Shown: in pieces, positions 27,312-37,938 of the stretch
How the letters are laid out: each line of letters opens with the position of its first letter
How positions within the stretch are numbered: position 1 is the stretch's first letter
Assembly (NCBI RefSeq): GCF_014649655.1
Contig: NZ_BMTL01000003.1
Location: 1-64,000, forward strand
Source of the DNA: Streptomyces humidus
GTDB taxonomy: Bacteria; Actinomycetota; Actinomycetes; Streptomycetales; Streptomycetaceae
Length of the DNA: 64,000 nt
Direction of reading: 5' to 3'
Translations under genes and position numbers: made by a program
Notes under the pieces: generated by a model
What the model saw: the letters and a program-made list of their open reading frames with translations, nothing else
Database searches by the model: none
Told to the model about the DNA's origin: nothing

Positions 27312-28997
27312 CTACCTGCCGCGCAGCTCGCGGTACTTGGCGACGAGGGCCTTGGTGGACGCGTCCAGGCCTGGGACCTCGGCGCCCTCGGTGAGGGCGG
27401 GTTCGACACGCTTGGCGAGGACCTTGCCGAGCTCCACGCCCCACTGGTCGAAGGAGTCGATGTTCCACACCGCGCCCTGCACGAACACCTTGTGCTCGTA
27501 GAGCGCGACGAGCTGGCCGAGGACCGAGGGGGTCAGCCGGCGGGCGAGGATCGTGGTCGTGGGGTGGTCGCCCTTGAACGTCTTGTGGGCCACCAGTTCC
27601 TCCGGCACGCCTTCCGCGCGCACCTCCTGCGGCGTCTTGCCGAAGGCCAGCGCCTGCGTCTGGGCGAAGAAGTTGGCCATCAGCAGGTCGTGCTGCGCCT
27701 GGAGTTCGCCGCCCAGCTCGGGGAGCGGCTCGGCGAAGCCGATGAAGTCGGCCGGGATGAGCTTCGTGCCCTGGTGGATCAACTGGTAGTAGGCGTGCTG
27801 CCCGTTGGTGCCCGGCGTGCCCCAGACGACGGGGCCGGTCTGCCACCGCACCTCCTCGCCGTCACGGCCGACGGACTTGCCGTTGGACTCCATGTCCAGC
27901 TGCTGAAGGTAGGCGGCGAACTTGGACAGGTAGTGGCTGTAGGGCAGCACGGCGTGGGACTGGGCGTCGTGGAAGTTGCCGTACCAGATGCCGAGCAGGC
28001 CCAGCAGCAGCGGGACGTTGGACTCGGGGGGCGCGGTCCTGAAGTGCTCGTCGACCAGGTGGAAGCCGTCGAGCATCTCGCGGAAGCGGTCCGGCCCGAC
28101 GGCGATCATCAGGGAGAGGCCGATCGCCGAGTCGAAGGAGTAGCGGCCGCCGACCCAGTCCCAGAACTCGAACATGTTGGCCGTGTCGATGCCGAACTCG
28201 GCGACCTTCCCGGCGTTGGTCGACAGGGCGACGAAGTGCCGTGCGACGGCCGCCTGTCCCGCGCTCTCGGCTTCGCCCGAGCGGGAGGCGCCCCCGTTCA
28301 GCCCGTCCAACAGCCAGGAGCGGGCCGAGGTGGCGTTGGTGATCGTCTCGATGGTGGTGAACGTCTTGGAGGCGATGATGAACAGCGTCTCGGCCGGGTC
28401 CAGATCCCGGGTGGCCTCGTGCAGGTCGGCGCCGTCCACATTGGACACGAAGCGGACCGTGAGGTCGCGGTCGGTGTAGCCGCGCAGTGCCTCGTAGGCC
28501 ATGGCCGGCCCCAGGTCGGAGCCGCCGATGCCGATGTTGACGACATTGCGGATGCGCCGCCCGGTGTGGCCGGTCCACGCGCCGGAGCGGACGCGCTCGG
28601 CGAAGTCGGCCATCTTGTCCAGGACGGCGTGCACCGCGGGGACGACGTTCTCCCCGTCGACCTCGATCACCGCGTCACGCGGCGCGCGCAGGGCGGTGTG
28701 CAGGACCGCGCGGTCCTCGGTGGTGTTGATCTTGTCGCCCCGGAACATGGCGTCCCTGAGGCCGAAGACGTCGGCGGCGGCGGCCAGTTCCCGCAGGAGC
28801 CGGAGCGTCTCGCCGGTGACGAGGTGTTTGGAGTAGTCGATGTGCAGGTCGCCGACCCGCATCGTGTGTCCGGCGGCTCGCCCGGGGTCGGCGTCGAACA
28901 GCTCGCGCAGCCGCACCTCTCCGAGTTTCGCGCGGTGTTCGGCCAGAGCGGTCCACTCGGGCGTCTGGTCGAGCCTCGTACGGCCGTCTGCGTTCAT
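27312..28997 (-). CDS. pgi: Glucose-6-phosphate isomerase
   Basis: A 561-aa isomerase linking glycolysis to the pentose-phosphate operon that faces it. Signature [38 protein letters not shown] and the SKTFTTIET sugar-phosphate loop are intact. I chose the ATG ([10 protein letters not shown]) at 28997; the open frame further upstream is not conserved. The MFS gene ends 73 nt upstream in the same direction. Confidence 0.95.
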   Translation of the reverse strand: MNADGRTRLDQTPEWTALAEHRAKLGEVRLRELFDADPGRAAGHTMRVGDLHIDYSKHLVTGETLRLLRELAAAADVFGLRDAMFRGDKINTTEDRAVLHTALRAPRDAVIEVDGENVVPAVHAVLDKMADFAERVRSGAWTGHTGRRIRNVVNIGIGGSDLGPAMAYEALRGYTDRDLTVRFVSNVDGADLHEATRDLDPAETLFIIASKTFTTIETITNATSARSWLLDGLNGGASRSGEAESAGQAAVARHFVALSTNAGKVAEFGIDTANMFEFWDWVGGRYSFDSAIGLSLMIAVGPDRFREMLDGFHLVDEHFRTAPPESNVPLLLGLLGIWYGNFHDAQSHAVLPYSHYLSKFAAYLQQLDMESNGKSVGRDGEEVRWQTGPVVWGTPGTNGQHAYYQLIHQGTKLIPADFIGFAEPLPELGGELQAQHDLLMANFFAQTQALAFGKTPQEVRAEGVPEELVAHKTFKGDHPTTTILARRLTPSVLGQLVALYEHKVFVQGAVWNIDSFDQWGVELGKVLAKRVEPALTEGAEVPGLDASTKALVAKYRELRGR

Positions 28998-29070
28998 GTC
29001 GGACTTCAACCCTTCCTCACCTGTCCGTGCTGCCTCGCACGGCTTGCCCCGCCGGTCCCAACCTAGTTGA

Positions 29071-30339
29071 TCAGGGGGCGGCGCGAACGGTCGCGGCGCC
29101 GTCCCGCGGCACACCGACAGGTACGTCCGCGCGGCCCGCGGGTATCAACGCGGCGACAGCGAGCGCGAAGAGCACGGCGGCGAGCAGCGCGGGCGCGTTC
29201 AGGCCGAAGGCCTGGGCCGCCGCTCCGCCGAGCAGGGCTCCCGCCGGGGCGCCGGAGACGGAGGCCGTCCGGAACGCTGAGGAGATGCGGCCCACCATGG
29301 GAGCCGGGCTGCGCTGCTGCCTCAGCGTGATCTGGTTGACGTTCCACACCATGTTCATGGAGCCGAGCAGCAGCATGCCCGCGAACAGGGCGGCCAGGTT
29401 CTGGACCGCGCCCATGAGCAGCAGGGACGCCGCCTGGACCGTCCCGCCGAGCAGCAGGGCCCGTACCCGGCCGACGCGGCGTGCGATCCGCTGGGCGAGG
29501 AAGCCGCCGGCGAGGCTGCCCAGCGCGTACACCGTCATGGCGGCGGCGAAGGCGGTGTCGCCCGCGTGCAGCCAGCGCGTCACGTGCAGCACCAGTGTGG
29601 CGATCAGGATGCCCATCCCGATGTTGCACATGAGGGTGGCAAGACAGATCGGCCGCAGGGCGCGGTCGCGCCACAGATGCCGCAGGCCTTCGCCGATCTC
29701 GGCGCGCAGCGTGCTGCCCGCCGGACGCGACTCCCGCTCGGGCGGCCCCACCCGCAGGGACGCCACCAGTGCCGCGGCCAGCAGATACGTGCCCGCGTCG
29801 GCCGCGAACGGCACGGACGCGCCGACGCCCAGCAGCAGCGGCACTACGGGGCCGGCCAGCAGTCCGCCCGCGAGCTGCTGGCCGGTCATCAGACGGGCGT
29901 TGGCCCCGCCGAGGGCCTCCGTGTCCACCAGGGAGGGCAGCAGCGCCGTGGACGCGTTGTCGAAGAGGGTCTGCAGAGCGGTCAGCAGGAAGGCGAGGGC
30001 GAGCAGCAGGGGAACGGAGGCGTGGCCCAGGCCCACCGCGAGCGCGAAGGCGGCGACGAGCACACCGCGCGCGGTGTCCACGGCCCACATCGCGCGGCGT
30101 TGGTCGACCCGGTCGGCGACGGCTCCGCCGAGCAGCCCGAACAGCAGCCAGGGGAGATAGCCGCAGGCGGTGACGGAGGCGATGACCACGGGGTCGTCCG
30201 TGAGCCGGACGGCGAGCAGGGGCAACGCGGTCGTGCGCAGCGCGTCCCCGAAACGGGAGATCACCGCGGCGCTCCACAGTCGCCCGAACCCCCCGCGCCA
30301 CGCGGGCGCGCTCACTCCCGCGGTGCCGACCGCCACCAC
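29071..30339 (-). CDS. MFS transporter, DNA-damage-type promoter
   Basis: A 422-aa major-facilitator protein with about 12 hydrophobic segments (for example [38 protein letters not shown] with the loop 2-3 motif). It belongs to the MFS_3/enterobactin-exporter-like drug efflux group; substrate unknown. The start is GTG-GTG at 30339/30336. An exact RecA-NDp promoter motif lies 54-76 nt upstream, so expression is predicted to rise after DNA damage. Exporting a DNA-damaging compound would be a logical role (inference). Confidence 0.87.
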   Translation of the reverse strand: MVAVGTAGVSAPAWRGGFGRLWSAAVISRFGDALRTTALPLLAVRLTDDPVVIASVTACGYLPWLLFGLLGGAVADRVDQRRAMWAVDTARGVLVAAFALAVGLGHASVPLLLALAFLLTALQTLFDNASTALLPSLVDTEALGGANARLMTGQQLAGGLLAGPVVPLLLGVGASVPFAADAGTYLLAAALVASLRVGPPERESRPAGSTLRAEIGEGLRHLWRDRALRPICLATLMCNIGMGILIATLVLHVTRWLHAGDTAFAAAMTVYALGSLAGGFLAQRIARRVGRVRALLLGGTVQAASLLLMGAVQNLAALFAGMLLLGSMNMVWNVNQITLRQQRSPAPMVGRISSAFRTASVSGAPAGALLGGAAAQAFGLNAPALLAAVLFALAVAALIPAGRADVPVGVPRDGAATVRAAP

Positions 30340-30392
30340 AACTCCCCCTCACGGCTGACCGGTTCACCGCAGACACGGGAACCGCTACGAAA

Positions 30393-30415
30393 ACCGTAGA
30401 GGGTGCCACTGACAA
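30393..30415 (-). promoter_or_regulatory. RecA-independent damage promoter (RecA-NDp) of the MFS gene
   Basis: On the minus strand: TTGTCAGTG, 8 nt (GCACCCTC), then TACGGT. This matches the actinobacterial RecA-NDp/PafBC consensus TTGTCRGTG-N8-TAnnnT at every fixed position. Transcription would start near 30386, about 47 nt before the GTG. Confidence 0.8.
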
Positions 30416-30494
30416 TCGGCCCGCGGGCGAACAGCCGTCCGCCCCGGAACGCGTACGGCCAGGCTCCTCGAAGGCGCCCGGCCGGTCCCGATTT

Positions 30495-30830
30495 CTAGAT
30501 CTCGCCCCGCAGTTTGGCGAGCGCCTCGGCGAGGATCGCCTCGCCGTCGGCGTCGCTGCGCCGCTCCCGCACGTAGGCGAGGTGCGTCTTGTAGGGCTCG
30601 GTGCGCGGCGGGTCCGGGGGGTTGTCCCGGTCCTGTCCGGCCGGGAACCCGCAGCGGGGGCAGTCCCAGGTGTCGGGGACCTGCGCGTCGCTGGCGAAGC
30701 TGGGCTGCGTCTCGTGTCCGTTGGAGCACCAGAAGGAGATGCGCAGACGGGGCGCGGACTCGCCCCGCTCGGCCTCGCCCATCGGCCCCGCCCCGACCCG
30801 GCTTCCTCGGATCGCGTTGCCACTTGCCAC
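30495..30830 (-). CDS. RbpA-family RNA polymerase-binding protein (paralogue)
   Basis: A 111-aa protein from GTG with AGGGAG 8 nt upstream. It aligns with RbpA along its length: N-terminal IRGSRVGAGPMGEAERG, a zinc-ribbon-like core with CSNGHETQPSF and CPRCG, and the C-terminal EPYKTHLAYVRERRSDADGEAIL, which corresponds to the sigma-contacting PARTHWDMLMERR of classical RbpA. It lacks the usual C-terminal extension and differs enough from Streptomyces RbpA (SCO1421, recalled) to be a paralogue. Probable role: RNA polymerase/sigma factor adaptor. The about 200-nt leader upstream is unusually structured. Confidence 0.8.
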   Translation of the reverse strand: MASGNAIRGSRVGAGPMGEAERGESAPRLRISFWCSNGHETQPSFASDAQVPDTWDCPRCGFPAGQDRDNPPDPPRTEPYKTHLAYVRERRSDADGEAILAEALAKLRGEI

Positions 30831-30857
30831 GGTCGTAACTCCCTGCGTGATGGTGCC

Positions 30858-30884
30858 GCGAAGCGAGTCGGCGTTTCGCTTCGC
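30858..30884 (-). other. Hairpin in leader of the RbpA-family gene
   Basis: Perfect 9-bp arms GCGAAGCGA / TCGCTTCGC with a 9-nt loop, 28 nt upstream of the GTG. It would form in the mRNA leader; it could influence translation or mark a processing site. Confidence 0.5.
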
Positions 30885-30900
30885 TGCGAGCGCCTCAGTC

Positions 30901-31012
30901 TACGTAAGGCCCAACGCGCGTCCAGTGATTGGAGTTACAGCTCCCACACCTGGACGCAAGCCCCATGATAGGCCGCGCTCAGCTGCGCGTACCGAACATG
31001 GGGCCTTACGTA
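30901..31012. other. Structured element between secG and the RbpA-family gene (RNA leader or mini-element)
   Basis: 112 bp bounded by perfect 12-bp inverted repeats, TACGTAAGGCCC (30901-30912) and GGGCCTTACGTA (31001-31012). Inside are GCGTCCAG/CTGGACGC (30918-30925 with 30950-30957), GGAG/CTCC (30931-30934 with 30941-30944), CGCGC/GCGCG (30974-30978 with 30985-30989) and GCCCCATG/CATGGGGC (30960-30967 with 30997-31004). The last pair competes with the outer stem for GGGC at 31001-31004, so two exclusive folds are possible. On the minus strand it lies 29 nt after secG and about 70 nt before the RbpA gene. Confidence 0.6.
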
Positions 31013-31041
31013 CCGGAATGTGTGTGCCTGGGAAAAGCTGA

Positions 31042-31278
31042 TCAGTTGTTCGTCTTCATCACGATGCAGAGGACGATGATGCAGGTGAACCACAGCAGGC
31101 CGATGACCACGGTGATGCGGTCGAGGTTGCGCTCGGCGACCGAGGAGCCGCCGACGGAGGACTGCATGCCGCCACCGAACATGTCGGAGAGGCCGCCGCC
31201 CTTCCCCTTGTGCATCAGCACCAGCAGCATCAGCAGCAGGCTGAAGACGATCAGGGCGATCGAGAACCCCAAAACCAC
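31042..31278 (-). CDS. secG: SecG preprotein translocase subunit
   Basis: A 78-aa membrane protein from GTG (VVLGFSIAL). Two transmembrane helices flank the LMHKGKGGGLSDMFGGGM loop typical of SecG. It is part of the SecYEG channel. An open frame extends upstream, but the N-terminal boundary at VVLGFS and the two-helix size match the family. GAGGAAG lies 11 nt before the start. It lies downstream of tpiA, as in many actinobacteria. Confidence 0.92.
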   Translation of the reverse strand: MVLGFSIALIVFSLLLMLLVLMHKGKGGGLSDMFGGGMQSSVGGSSVAERNLDRITVVIGLLWFTCIIVLCIVMKTNN

Positions 31279-31455
31279 GGCTGGACCAACTTCCTCGGAT
31301 TCGGATGACGACTCGGACGGACGGTGCGGACAACGGGGGCACAGTGTCGTTGTCCGGGTGCGGCTCCGCCGCATGGCGCTGTGCCCCCGCAAGGGTACGA
31401 CGGATCGCCGCTACCGCATACTCACAGCTCGGATCAGCGCGGGATCACCGCCGGA

Positions 31456-32232
31456 TCACTGATCGCGGAAACGCACGATCTTGACGAACTCGTCGGCGTC
31501 CAGCGACGCGCCGCCGACCAGGGCGCCGTCGATGTCGGGCTGCGCCATGATCTCGGCGACGTTGCCGGACTTCACGGACCCGCCGTACTGGATGCGGACC
31601 CCGTCGGCGAGCTCCTGGGTGTACAGCTCGGCGATCTTGGCGCGGATGCCGGCGCAGACCTCCTGCGCGTCCTCGGCGCCGCAGACCTTGCCGGTCCCGA
31701 TGGCCCACACGGGCTCATAGGCGATCACGACGGACTCGGCCTGCTCGGCCGGCAGGTCCTTCAGACCGCCTTCGACCTGGGCGAGGGTGTGGGAGACGTG
31801 GTTGCCCGCCTCGCGCACGTCCAGCTCCTCGCCCACACACAGGATCGGGGTCAGACCGTGCTTGTAGGCGGCCTTGACCTTGGCGTTCACCAGCTCGTCG
31901 GTCTCGTTGTGGTACTGACGGCGCTCGGAGTGGCCGACGGCCACGAACGTGCACTTCAGCTTGGCGAGCATGGCGCCGGAGATCTCGCCGGTGTAGGCGC
32001 CGGAGTCCTGCGCCGAGATGTCCTGGGCACCGTACTTGATCTTGAGCTTGTCGCCGTCGACCAGGGTCTGCACGGAGCGCAGGTCGGTGAACGGGGGAAG
32101 GACGGCGACCTCGACGGCCTCATAGTCCTTGTCGGCCAGGGCGAAGGCGAGCTTCTGGACGTGGGCGATGGCCTCGAGGTGGTTGAGGTTCATCTTCCAG
32201 TTGCCCGCCATCAGCGGCGTGCGAGTGGTCAT
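31456..32232 (-). CDS. tpiA: Triose-phosphate isomerase
   Basis: A 258-aa TIM barrel. The catalytic Lys is in AGNWKMNL, His in VAVGHSERR and Glu in [11 protein letters not shown]. It is in the pgk-tpiA cluster, 6 nt after pgk. Confidence 0.97.
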   Translation of the reverse strand: MTTRTPLMAGNWKMNLNHLEAIAHVQKLAFALADKDYEAVEVAVLPPFTDLRSVQTLVDGDKLKIKYGAQDISAQDSGAYTGEISGAMLAKLKCTFVAVGHSERRQYHNETDELVNAKVKAAYKHGLTPILCVGEELDVREAGNHVSHTLAQVEGGLKDLPAEQAESVVIAYEPVWAIGTGKVCGAEDAQEVCAGIRAKIAELYTQELADGVRIQYGGSVKSGNVAEIMAQPDIDGALVGGASLDADEFVKIVRFRDQ

Positions 32233-32238
32233 GCGGGG

Positions 32239-33462
32239 TCAGCCCTCCAGTGCGGCGAGGCCGGGGAGCGTCTTGCCCTCGAGGTATTCGAGGGAGGCGC
32301 CGCCACCGGTCGAGATGTGTCCGAACGCGTTCTCGTCGAAGCCCAGGAGGCGGACGGCCGCGGCGGAGTCGCCGCCGCCGACGACCGTGAAGGCCGGGGA
32401 GTCGACGAGGGCCTGGGCGACCGCCTTGGTGCCCTCGGCGTAGTCGGGGTGCTCGAAGACGCCCATGGGGCCGTTCCAGAAGACGGTGGCGGCGTCGGCG
32501 AGCTTCGAGGCGTACAGCTTGCGGGTCTCGGGACCGATGTCCAGGCCCAGCTCGTCGCCGGGGATGGCGTCGGCCGCGACGGTGTTCGGGTGGGCCGGCG
32601 CCTTGGTCTTCAGATCCGGGAACCCGGTGGAGGTCAGCACGTCGACGGGCAGGACCAGCTCGACGCCGGTCTTCTCCGCGCGCTCGATGTACTCCTGGAC
32701 GACCGGGATCTGGTCCTCCTGGAGGAGCGAGGCGCCCACCTCGTATCCCTTGGCCTTGAGGAAGGTGAACACCATGCCGCCGCCGATGAGGAGGCGGTCG
32801 GCCTTGCCCAGCAGCTGGTCGATGACGGCGAGCTTGTCGGAGACCTTGGAACCGCCGAGGGCGACCACGTAGGGCCGCTCGACGTCCTCGGTGAGCTTCT
32901 TCAGGACGCCGACCTCGGTGGCGATGAGGTAGCCGGCGGCGTGCGGCAGACGGGCCGGGAGGTCGAAGACGGACGCGTGCTTGCGGTGCACCGCGCCGAA
33001 GCCGTCGCCGACGTAGACGTCCGCGAGTTCGGCGAGCCGGTCGGCGAACTCGCCGCGCTCGGCGTCGTCCTTGCTGGTCTCGCCCGCGTTGAAGCGCAGG
33101 TTCTCGACGACGGCGACCCCGCCGTCGGCCAGACCCGCCACCGCCGACTTCGCGGACTCGCCGACCGTGTCGGTCGCGAAGGCCACGGGGGCGCCGAGCA
33201 GCTCGCCCAGCCGGGAGGCGGCGGGGGCGAGGGAGAAGGCCGGGTCCGGGGCGCCCTTGGGGCGGCCCAGGTGCGAGGCGACGACCACCTTGGCGCCCGC
33301 GTCCGCGAGGGCCTTGACGGTCGGCAGGACGGCGCGGATACGGCCGTCGTCGGCGATTTTCACGGTGTCGCCGCCGTTTTCGAGCGGAACGTTGAGGTCG
33401 GCGCGGACGAAGACCCGCTTGCCTGCGACGCCTTCGGCGAGAAGTTCGTCGATCGTCTTCAT
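32239..33462 (-). CDS. pgk: Phosphoglycerate kinase
   Basis: A 407-aa two-domain kinase. RVFVRADLNVPLENG and the substrate-binding SHLGRPKGAPD are in the N-domain; GGGDSAAAVRLLG and FSTGGGASLEYLEGK-like VSTGGGASLEYL are in the nucleotide domain. ATG with AGGAG about 9 nt upstream. Confidence 0.96.
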   Translation of the reverse strand: MKTIDELLAEGVAGKRVFVRADLNVPLENGGDTVKIADDGRIRAVLPTVKALADAGAKVVVASHLGRPKGAPDPAFSLAPAASRLGELLGAPVAFATDTVGESAKSAVAGLADGGVAVVENLRFNAGETSKDDAERGEFADRLAELADVYVGDGFGAVHRKHASVFDLPARLPHAAGYLIATEVGVLKKLTEDVERPYVVALGGSKVSDKLAVIDQLLGKADRLLIGGGMVFTFLKAKGYEVGASLLQEDQIPVVQEYIERAEKTGVELVLPVDVLTSTGFPDLKTKAPAHPNTVAADAIPGDELGLDIGPETRKLYASKLADAATVFWNGPMGVFEHPDYAEGTKAVAQALVDSPAFTVVGGGDSAAAVRLLGFDENAFGHISTGGGASLEYLEGKTLPGLAALEG

Positions 33463-33526
33463 TACGGGGGCTCCTGAGGAGGGCTCGTGGTGCTCGTGAT
33501 CGTGAGAGGGCTGGTCGGCACGTGCC

Positions 33527-33568
33527 GCAGGGCTCGGGCGGCGCGTCCCTGCGCCGCCCGAGCCCTGC
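33527..33568 (-). terminator. Strong stem-loop between gap and pgk
   Basis: Perfect 18-bp arms (left arm GCAGGGCTCGGGCGGCGC) with the 6-nt loop GTCCCT, 28 nt past the gap stop and 65 nt before pgk. It would end or attenuate gap transcription before pgk-tpiA-secG, or protect a processed gap 3' end. Confidence 0.8.
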
Positions 33569-33596
33569 GCTCACATCGAGGTGCCTGATCCGTGGA

Positions 33597-34814
<1,218 letters not shown>

Positions 34815-34838
34815 TCACACCGGGTTGACTTCGGCGTG

Positions 34839-37793
34839 TCAGCTCTCAAGTGAGTCGAGCGCCTTGCCGATGAGCGCCTTGCGGTCGGCCGCCGAGGTGA
34901 GGTGCTCCAGGCCGAAGCCCAGCAGCACCGTGTCGTCGGTGGTGACCGCGCCGTAGGTCTGGAAGAGCACGCCCGTGCGCGTCCAGTCCTTCAGCACGGC
35001 CGGGCTGCCCGCCGGCGGGCCGCTCGCCTTCCACGCCCCCAGGGACGTCTCGAAGCCCTCGGTCTCGGCGGCGCTGCCGCCGACGACCAGCGAGGCGTCG
35101 TCCGCGAGGACGCCGTGGCCGCCGCTGCCGGGGTCGGTGACGTAGGCGATCGAGACCTCGACCTTCTTGCCCGCGTACGCGCTCAGGTCGAAGTTCACCT
35201 GCTGCCAGCCGCTGGACGCGCCGGTGAGCGCGTTCCAGGAACCGGTGGAGCCGGTCGCGGTGCAGTCGCCGGAGGCGAGGGTGAGGTAGTGCCGCAGCCA
35301 CGGGTGCTCGCCGACGTAGAAGCCGCCCCCGCACTCCGCGGGCACAGCGGTGCCGGTGGCGCCCCCCGCCTCGGGAAGCGTGGTCCAGTCGTCGCCCCCG
35401 ACCGTGTGGATCTCGACGATCGCGTTGTCGTAGCCGGGCTCGGTGTCCCAGAACAGCCGGGTGCGCAGCGCCGGCTTGCTCGCCGCGCCGACGGCGCTGA
35501 GGTCGATGGTGCGGGTGAGGCGCTTGTAGGCGTCGTCGGTGTGCACGGCAGCGGCCATGTACGAGCCGGCGTAAGGCCCGTACGGGTTGACCGCCCCGGC
35601 GAACCGGCCGGCCCCGGAGCTCGCGAACTGCGGGTACGCGGCGGCCGGCAGCTCGTCCGAGGTGACCCCGTAGGTGCCGGCCTTGTCCAGCGGGTTGCCG
35701 ACGGCGGCCCCGAGGGCCCCGCCGAACCCGCCGAGCTCACCCGAGCCGGTGAAGCCGGTGGCGCCAGGGGTCGACGTACGGGAGTAGGCGCCCAGGTAGT
35801 ACTGGCTGAAGTCGTTCGACGGGGTGCCGTCGGCGAGGGAGACGCTGCCGCCGGCCAGCTCGCCCGCCTCGATCAGCTTGCCGCCCTCGTTGAGGAAGGC
35901 GCGCAGTTCGAGCTGGGTGGGATTGCCGGGGGCGCTCGCGCCCGTGTAGTGGACGACCGTGCCGAAGTGGCTCAGCACGCCGAGCGCGTCGGGCGCGCCC
36001 TGGGAGGCGACGTCCCAGACGACCGCCTTGCGGCCGTTGGCCTTCAGCGCGTCGACGTAGGTCTGCGCCTGCGTGGCGGCCGCGCCCTCCTCGGCCACGA
36101 CGAGCGTGTCGGCCCGGTTCCGCTGGGCGATCGTGTAGGTGAAGTGCGAGCTGGAGACCTTCTTGCCGGCCCCGGTCTCGCCGGTGAACCACACCTCGAC
36201 CTTGTCGCCCGGCCTGCCGTCCCGCACGGTGGCCCGGTATTCGTCGTAGAAGAGGTTGTCGTCCCCGCCGTAGGTCTCGCCGCCCTTCCACGCCTTGAGC
36301 GCCCGGTCCCGCGTACGGCCGCCGTTGACGCGGTACTTGAGTTCCTTGTGCCGGATCGCCTTACGTACGACGACGGAGACCTCCTGGCCCGTGCCGCGCG
36401 CGTACGAGGTGGTGAACGGCGCCGGGGTGAAGTCGGCCGCGGACAGTCCGACCGAGGACTTCGGCCGGTCGGGGCGGGCGACGGACTCGGCGACGGAGAG
36501 CGCGAACGGGACGTTCTTGGCGAACTCGCTCCCGATCAGTTTCTCGTCGTCCGGGAAGTTGAAGACCGACTGGCAGTCGGCCGCGTTCCACCGGTCGTTC
36601 GGGTCGACGTCCGACGCGGTCTGGCAGGTGGACATCTCGGGGGTGAACATCCCCATGCCGTTGACGTTCGCCGCGTGGCCGTCGGCCTCGCCGTTGGTGG
36701 TGTACAGCTCCGAGGAGACCTGCGGGTGGTAGCCCGGGACCGCGGAGTGGTCGGGGGTGCCGGCGAGCGCCTTGTAGGCGACGTCGTCCGGGGTGTCGGT
36801 GGCGACCTGCCAGCCGACGCCGTAGAGCAGCAGCTCGGCCGCGGAGTGGTAGTTGATGCCGTACGTGAAGCCGATCCGCTTCTCGAAGGCGTCGAGCGCC
36901 TTGGTCTCGGGCTCGGAGGCGGGGCTCGCGCCGCGGTAGGTCTCGCTGGTGGGGTTGGGCGACGAACCCTCGTTGTCGTAGCCCCACTTGTAGGCGAAGT
37001 TGCGGTTCAGGTCGACGCCGTCGCCGGTGGAGATCGCGCCGTCGCCGTTGACGTCCCGCAGGTTCTTGCGCCAGAGCCGGTGGGCGGGGTCCTGGAAGGT
37101 GTAGTCGTAGCCGTCGGGGTTGGCCGACAGGACGAACCACAGCTCGCTGGAGTCGACGATCTTCCGGACCCGCCGGTCGGTCCGGTAGTTGTCCAGGTAG
37201 TAGTGCATCAGCCGGCGGGTCATCTCCGGGGTGATCCACTCGCGCGCGTGCTGGTTGGACATGTACAGCACCGACGGCTTCGAGCCGTCCTTCGACTTCT
37301 TCGCGTTCGTGGTCAGCTTGAGCGCGAGGATGTCCTGGCCGCGGACGGTCCTGCCGATGGAGACGACCTTGGTGAGGCCCGGGTTCTCCCGGGCGGTGCG
37401 GAGGATCTCCTCCTTGAGGCCGCCGCTGCCGCTGTAGGGGCGGAACACCCCGTCGGCGGCCGCGCCGAGGCGCTTCTCCGCCTTGTCCGAAAGGGTGTGC
37501 TCGGTCAGCTCGACGCCCTGCTTGCCGAGCTTCTCCGCCTGCTTGCCGGTGAGGTAGACCTCGACCGTCGCGGTGCCCTTGCGGGGCACCTGCTCGCTGA
37601 GTTCCCGGCCGTCCTGGCCGGCCGCCAGCAGCAGGGGTACCTGCTGCTGGGTGACGTCGGCGCGGAAGACCCTGACCTCGTCGGCGTCGGGCTTCGGTGT
37701 GGCGCCGGGCTGTGCCTGGGCGACGGGTGCGAGTGCCGCTCCACCGAGCAGCAGCGCGCCGACAGCGAGGATCGATCTCGCTCTTCGTCTCAT
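34839..37793 (-). CDS. Secreted zinc carboxypeptidase (M14) with C-terminal beta domains
   Basis: A 984-aa exported metallopeptidase. Signal peptide from MRRRARSILAVGALLLGG with cleavage near AQA-Q. A propeptide-like region (about 30-125) precedes the M14 domain: zinc ligands in NQHAREW (HxxE), GVDLNRNFAYKWG substrate loop, the third ligand in INYHSAAELLLYG, and the catalytic Glu probably in MFTPEMSTC. The C-terminal half has beta-rich segments, including an immune-inhibitor-A/MAM-like part (DTEPGYDNAIVEIHTVGGDDW). It likely removes C-terminal residues from extracellular peptides during nutrient recovery. It is much longer than a simple carboxypeptidase T. Confidence 0.92.
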   Translation of the reverse strand: MRRRARSILAVGALLLGGAALAPVAQAQPGATPKPDADEVRVFRADVTQQQVPLLLAAGQDGRELSEQVPRKGTATVEVYLTGKQAEKLGKQGVELTEHTLSDKAEKRLGAAADGVFRPYSGSGGLKEEILRTARENPGLTKVVSIGRTVRGQDILALKLTTNAKKSKDGSKPSVLYMSNQHAREWITPEMTRRLMHYYLDNYRTDRRVRKIVDSSELWFVLSANPDGYDYTFQDPAHRLWRKNLRDVNGDGAISTGDGVDLNRNFAYKWGYDNEGSSPNPTSETYRGASPASEPETKALDAFEKRIGFTYGINYHSAAELLLYGVGWQVATDTPDDVAYKALAGTPDHSAVPGYHPQVSSELYTTNGEADGHAANVNGMGMFTPEMSTCQTASDVDPNDRWNAADCQSVFNFPDDEKLIGSEFAKNVPFALSVAESVARPDRPKSSVGLSAADFTPAPFTTSYARGTGQEVSVVVRKAIRHKELKYRVNGGRTRDRALKAWKGGETYGGDDNLFYDEYRATVRDGRPGDKVEVWFTGETGAGKKVSSSHFTYTIAQRNRADTLVVAEEGAAATQAQTYVDALKANGRKAVVWDVASQGAPDALGVLSHFGTVVHYTGASAPGNPTQLELRAFLNEGGKLIEAGELAGGSVSLADGTPSNDFSQYYLGAYSRTSTPGATGFTGSGELGGFGGALGAAVGNPLDKAGTYGVTSDELPAAAYPQFASSGAGRFAGAVNPYGPYAGSYMAAAVHTDDAYKRLTRTIDLSAVGAASKPALRTRLFWDTEPGYDNAIVEIHTVGGDDWTTLPEAGGATGTAVPAECGGGFYVGEHPWLRHYLTLASGDCTATGSTGSWNALTGASSGWQQVNFDLSAYAGKKVEVSIAYVTDPGSGGHGVLADDASLVVGGSAAETEGFETSLGAWKASGPPAGSPAVLKDWTRTGVLFQTYGAVTTDDTVLLGFGLEHLTSAADRKALIGKALDSLES

Positions 37794-37885
37794 GAACCCC
37801 CCTAGCCTGAGTCCGCCCCAGCAGCGAACCCTGCCAGGCTCATGACAGTTCATGATCGAGTCAAGAGCGCCTCGACGTCACGGAA

Positions 37886-37927
37886 AACGCCGGTGGTGTC
37901 GCCCGATCGGACGACACCACCGGCGTT
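37886..37927 (-). terminator. Terminator after whiA
   Basis: Perfect 16-bp arms (AACGCCGGTGGTGTCG and its complement) with a 10-nt loop, beginning 12 nt beyond the whiA stop. It ends the uvrC-rapZ-yvcK-whiA transcript. Confidence 0.8.
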
Positions 37928-37938
37928 CTGAAGGAGTG

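Noticed and set aside
26662-27846. Minus-strand frame across the pgl/pgi junction
   Set aside because: It runs antisense to pgl and out of frame in pgi, through a clear terminator; no coding similarity.
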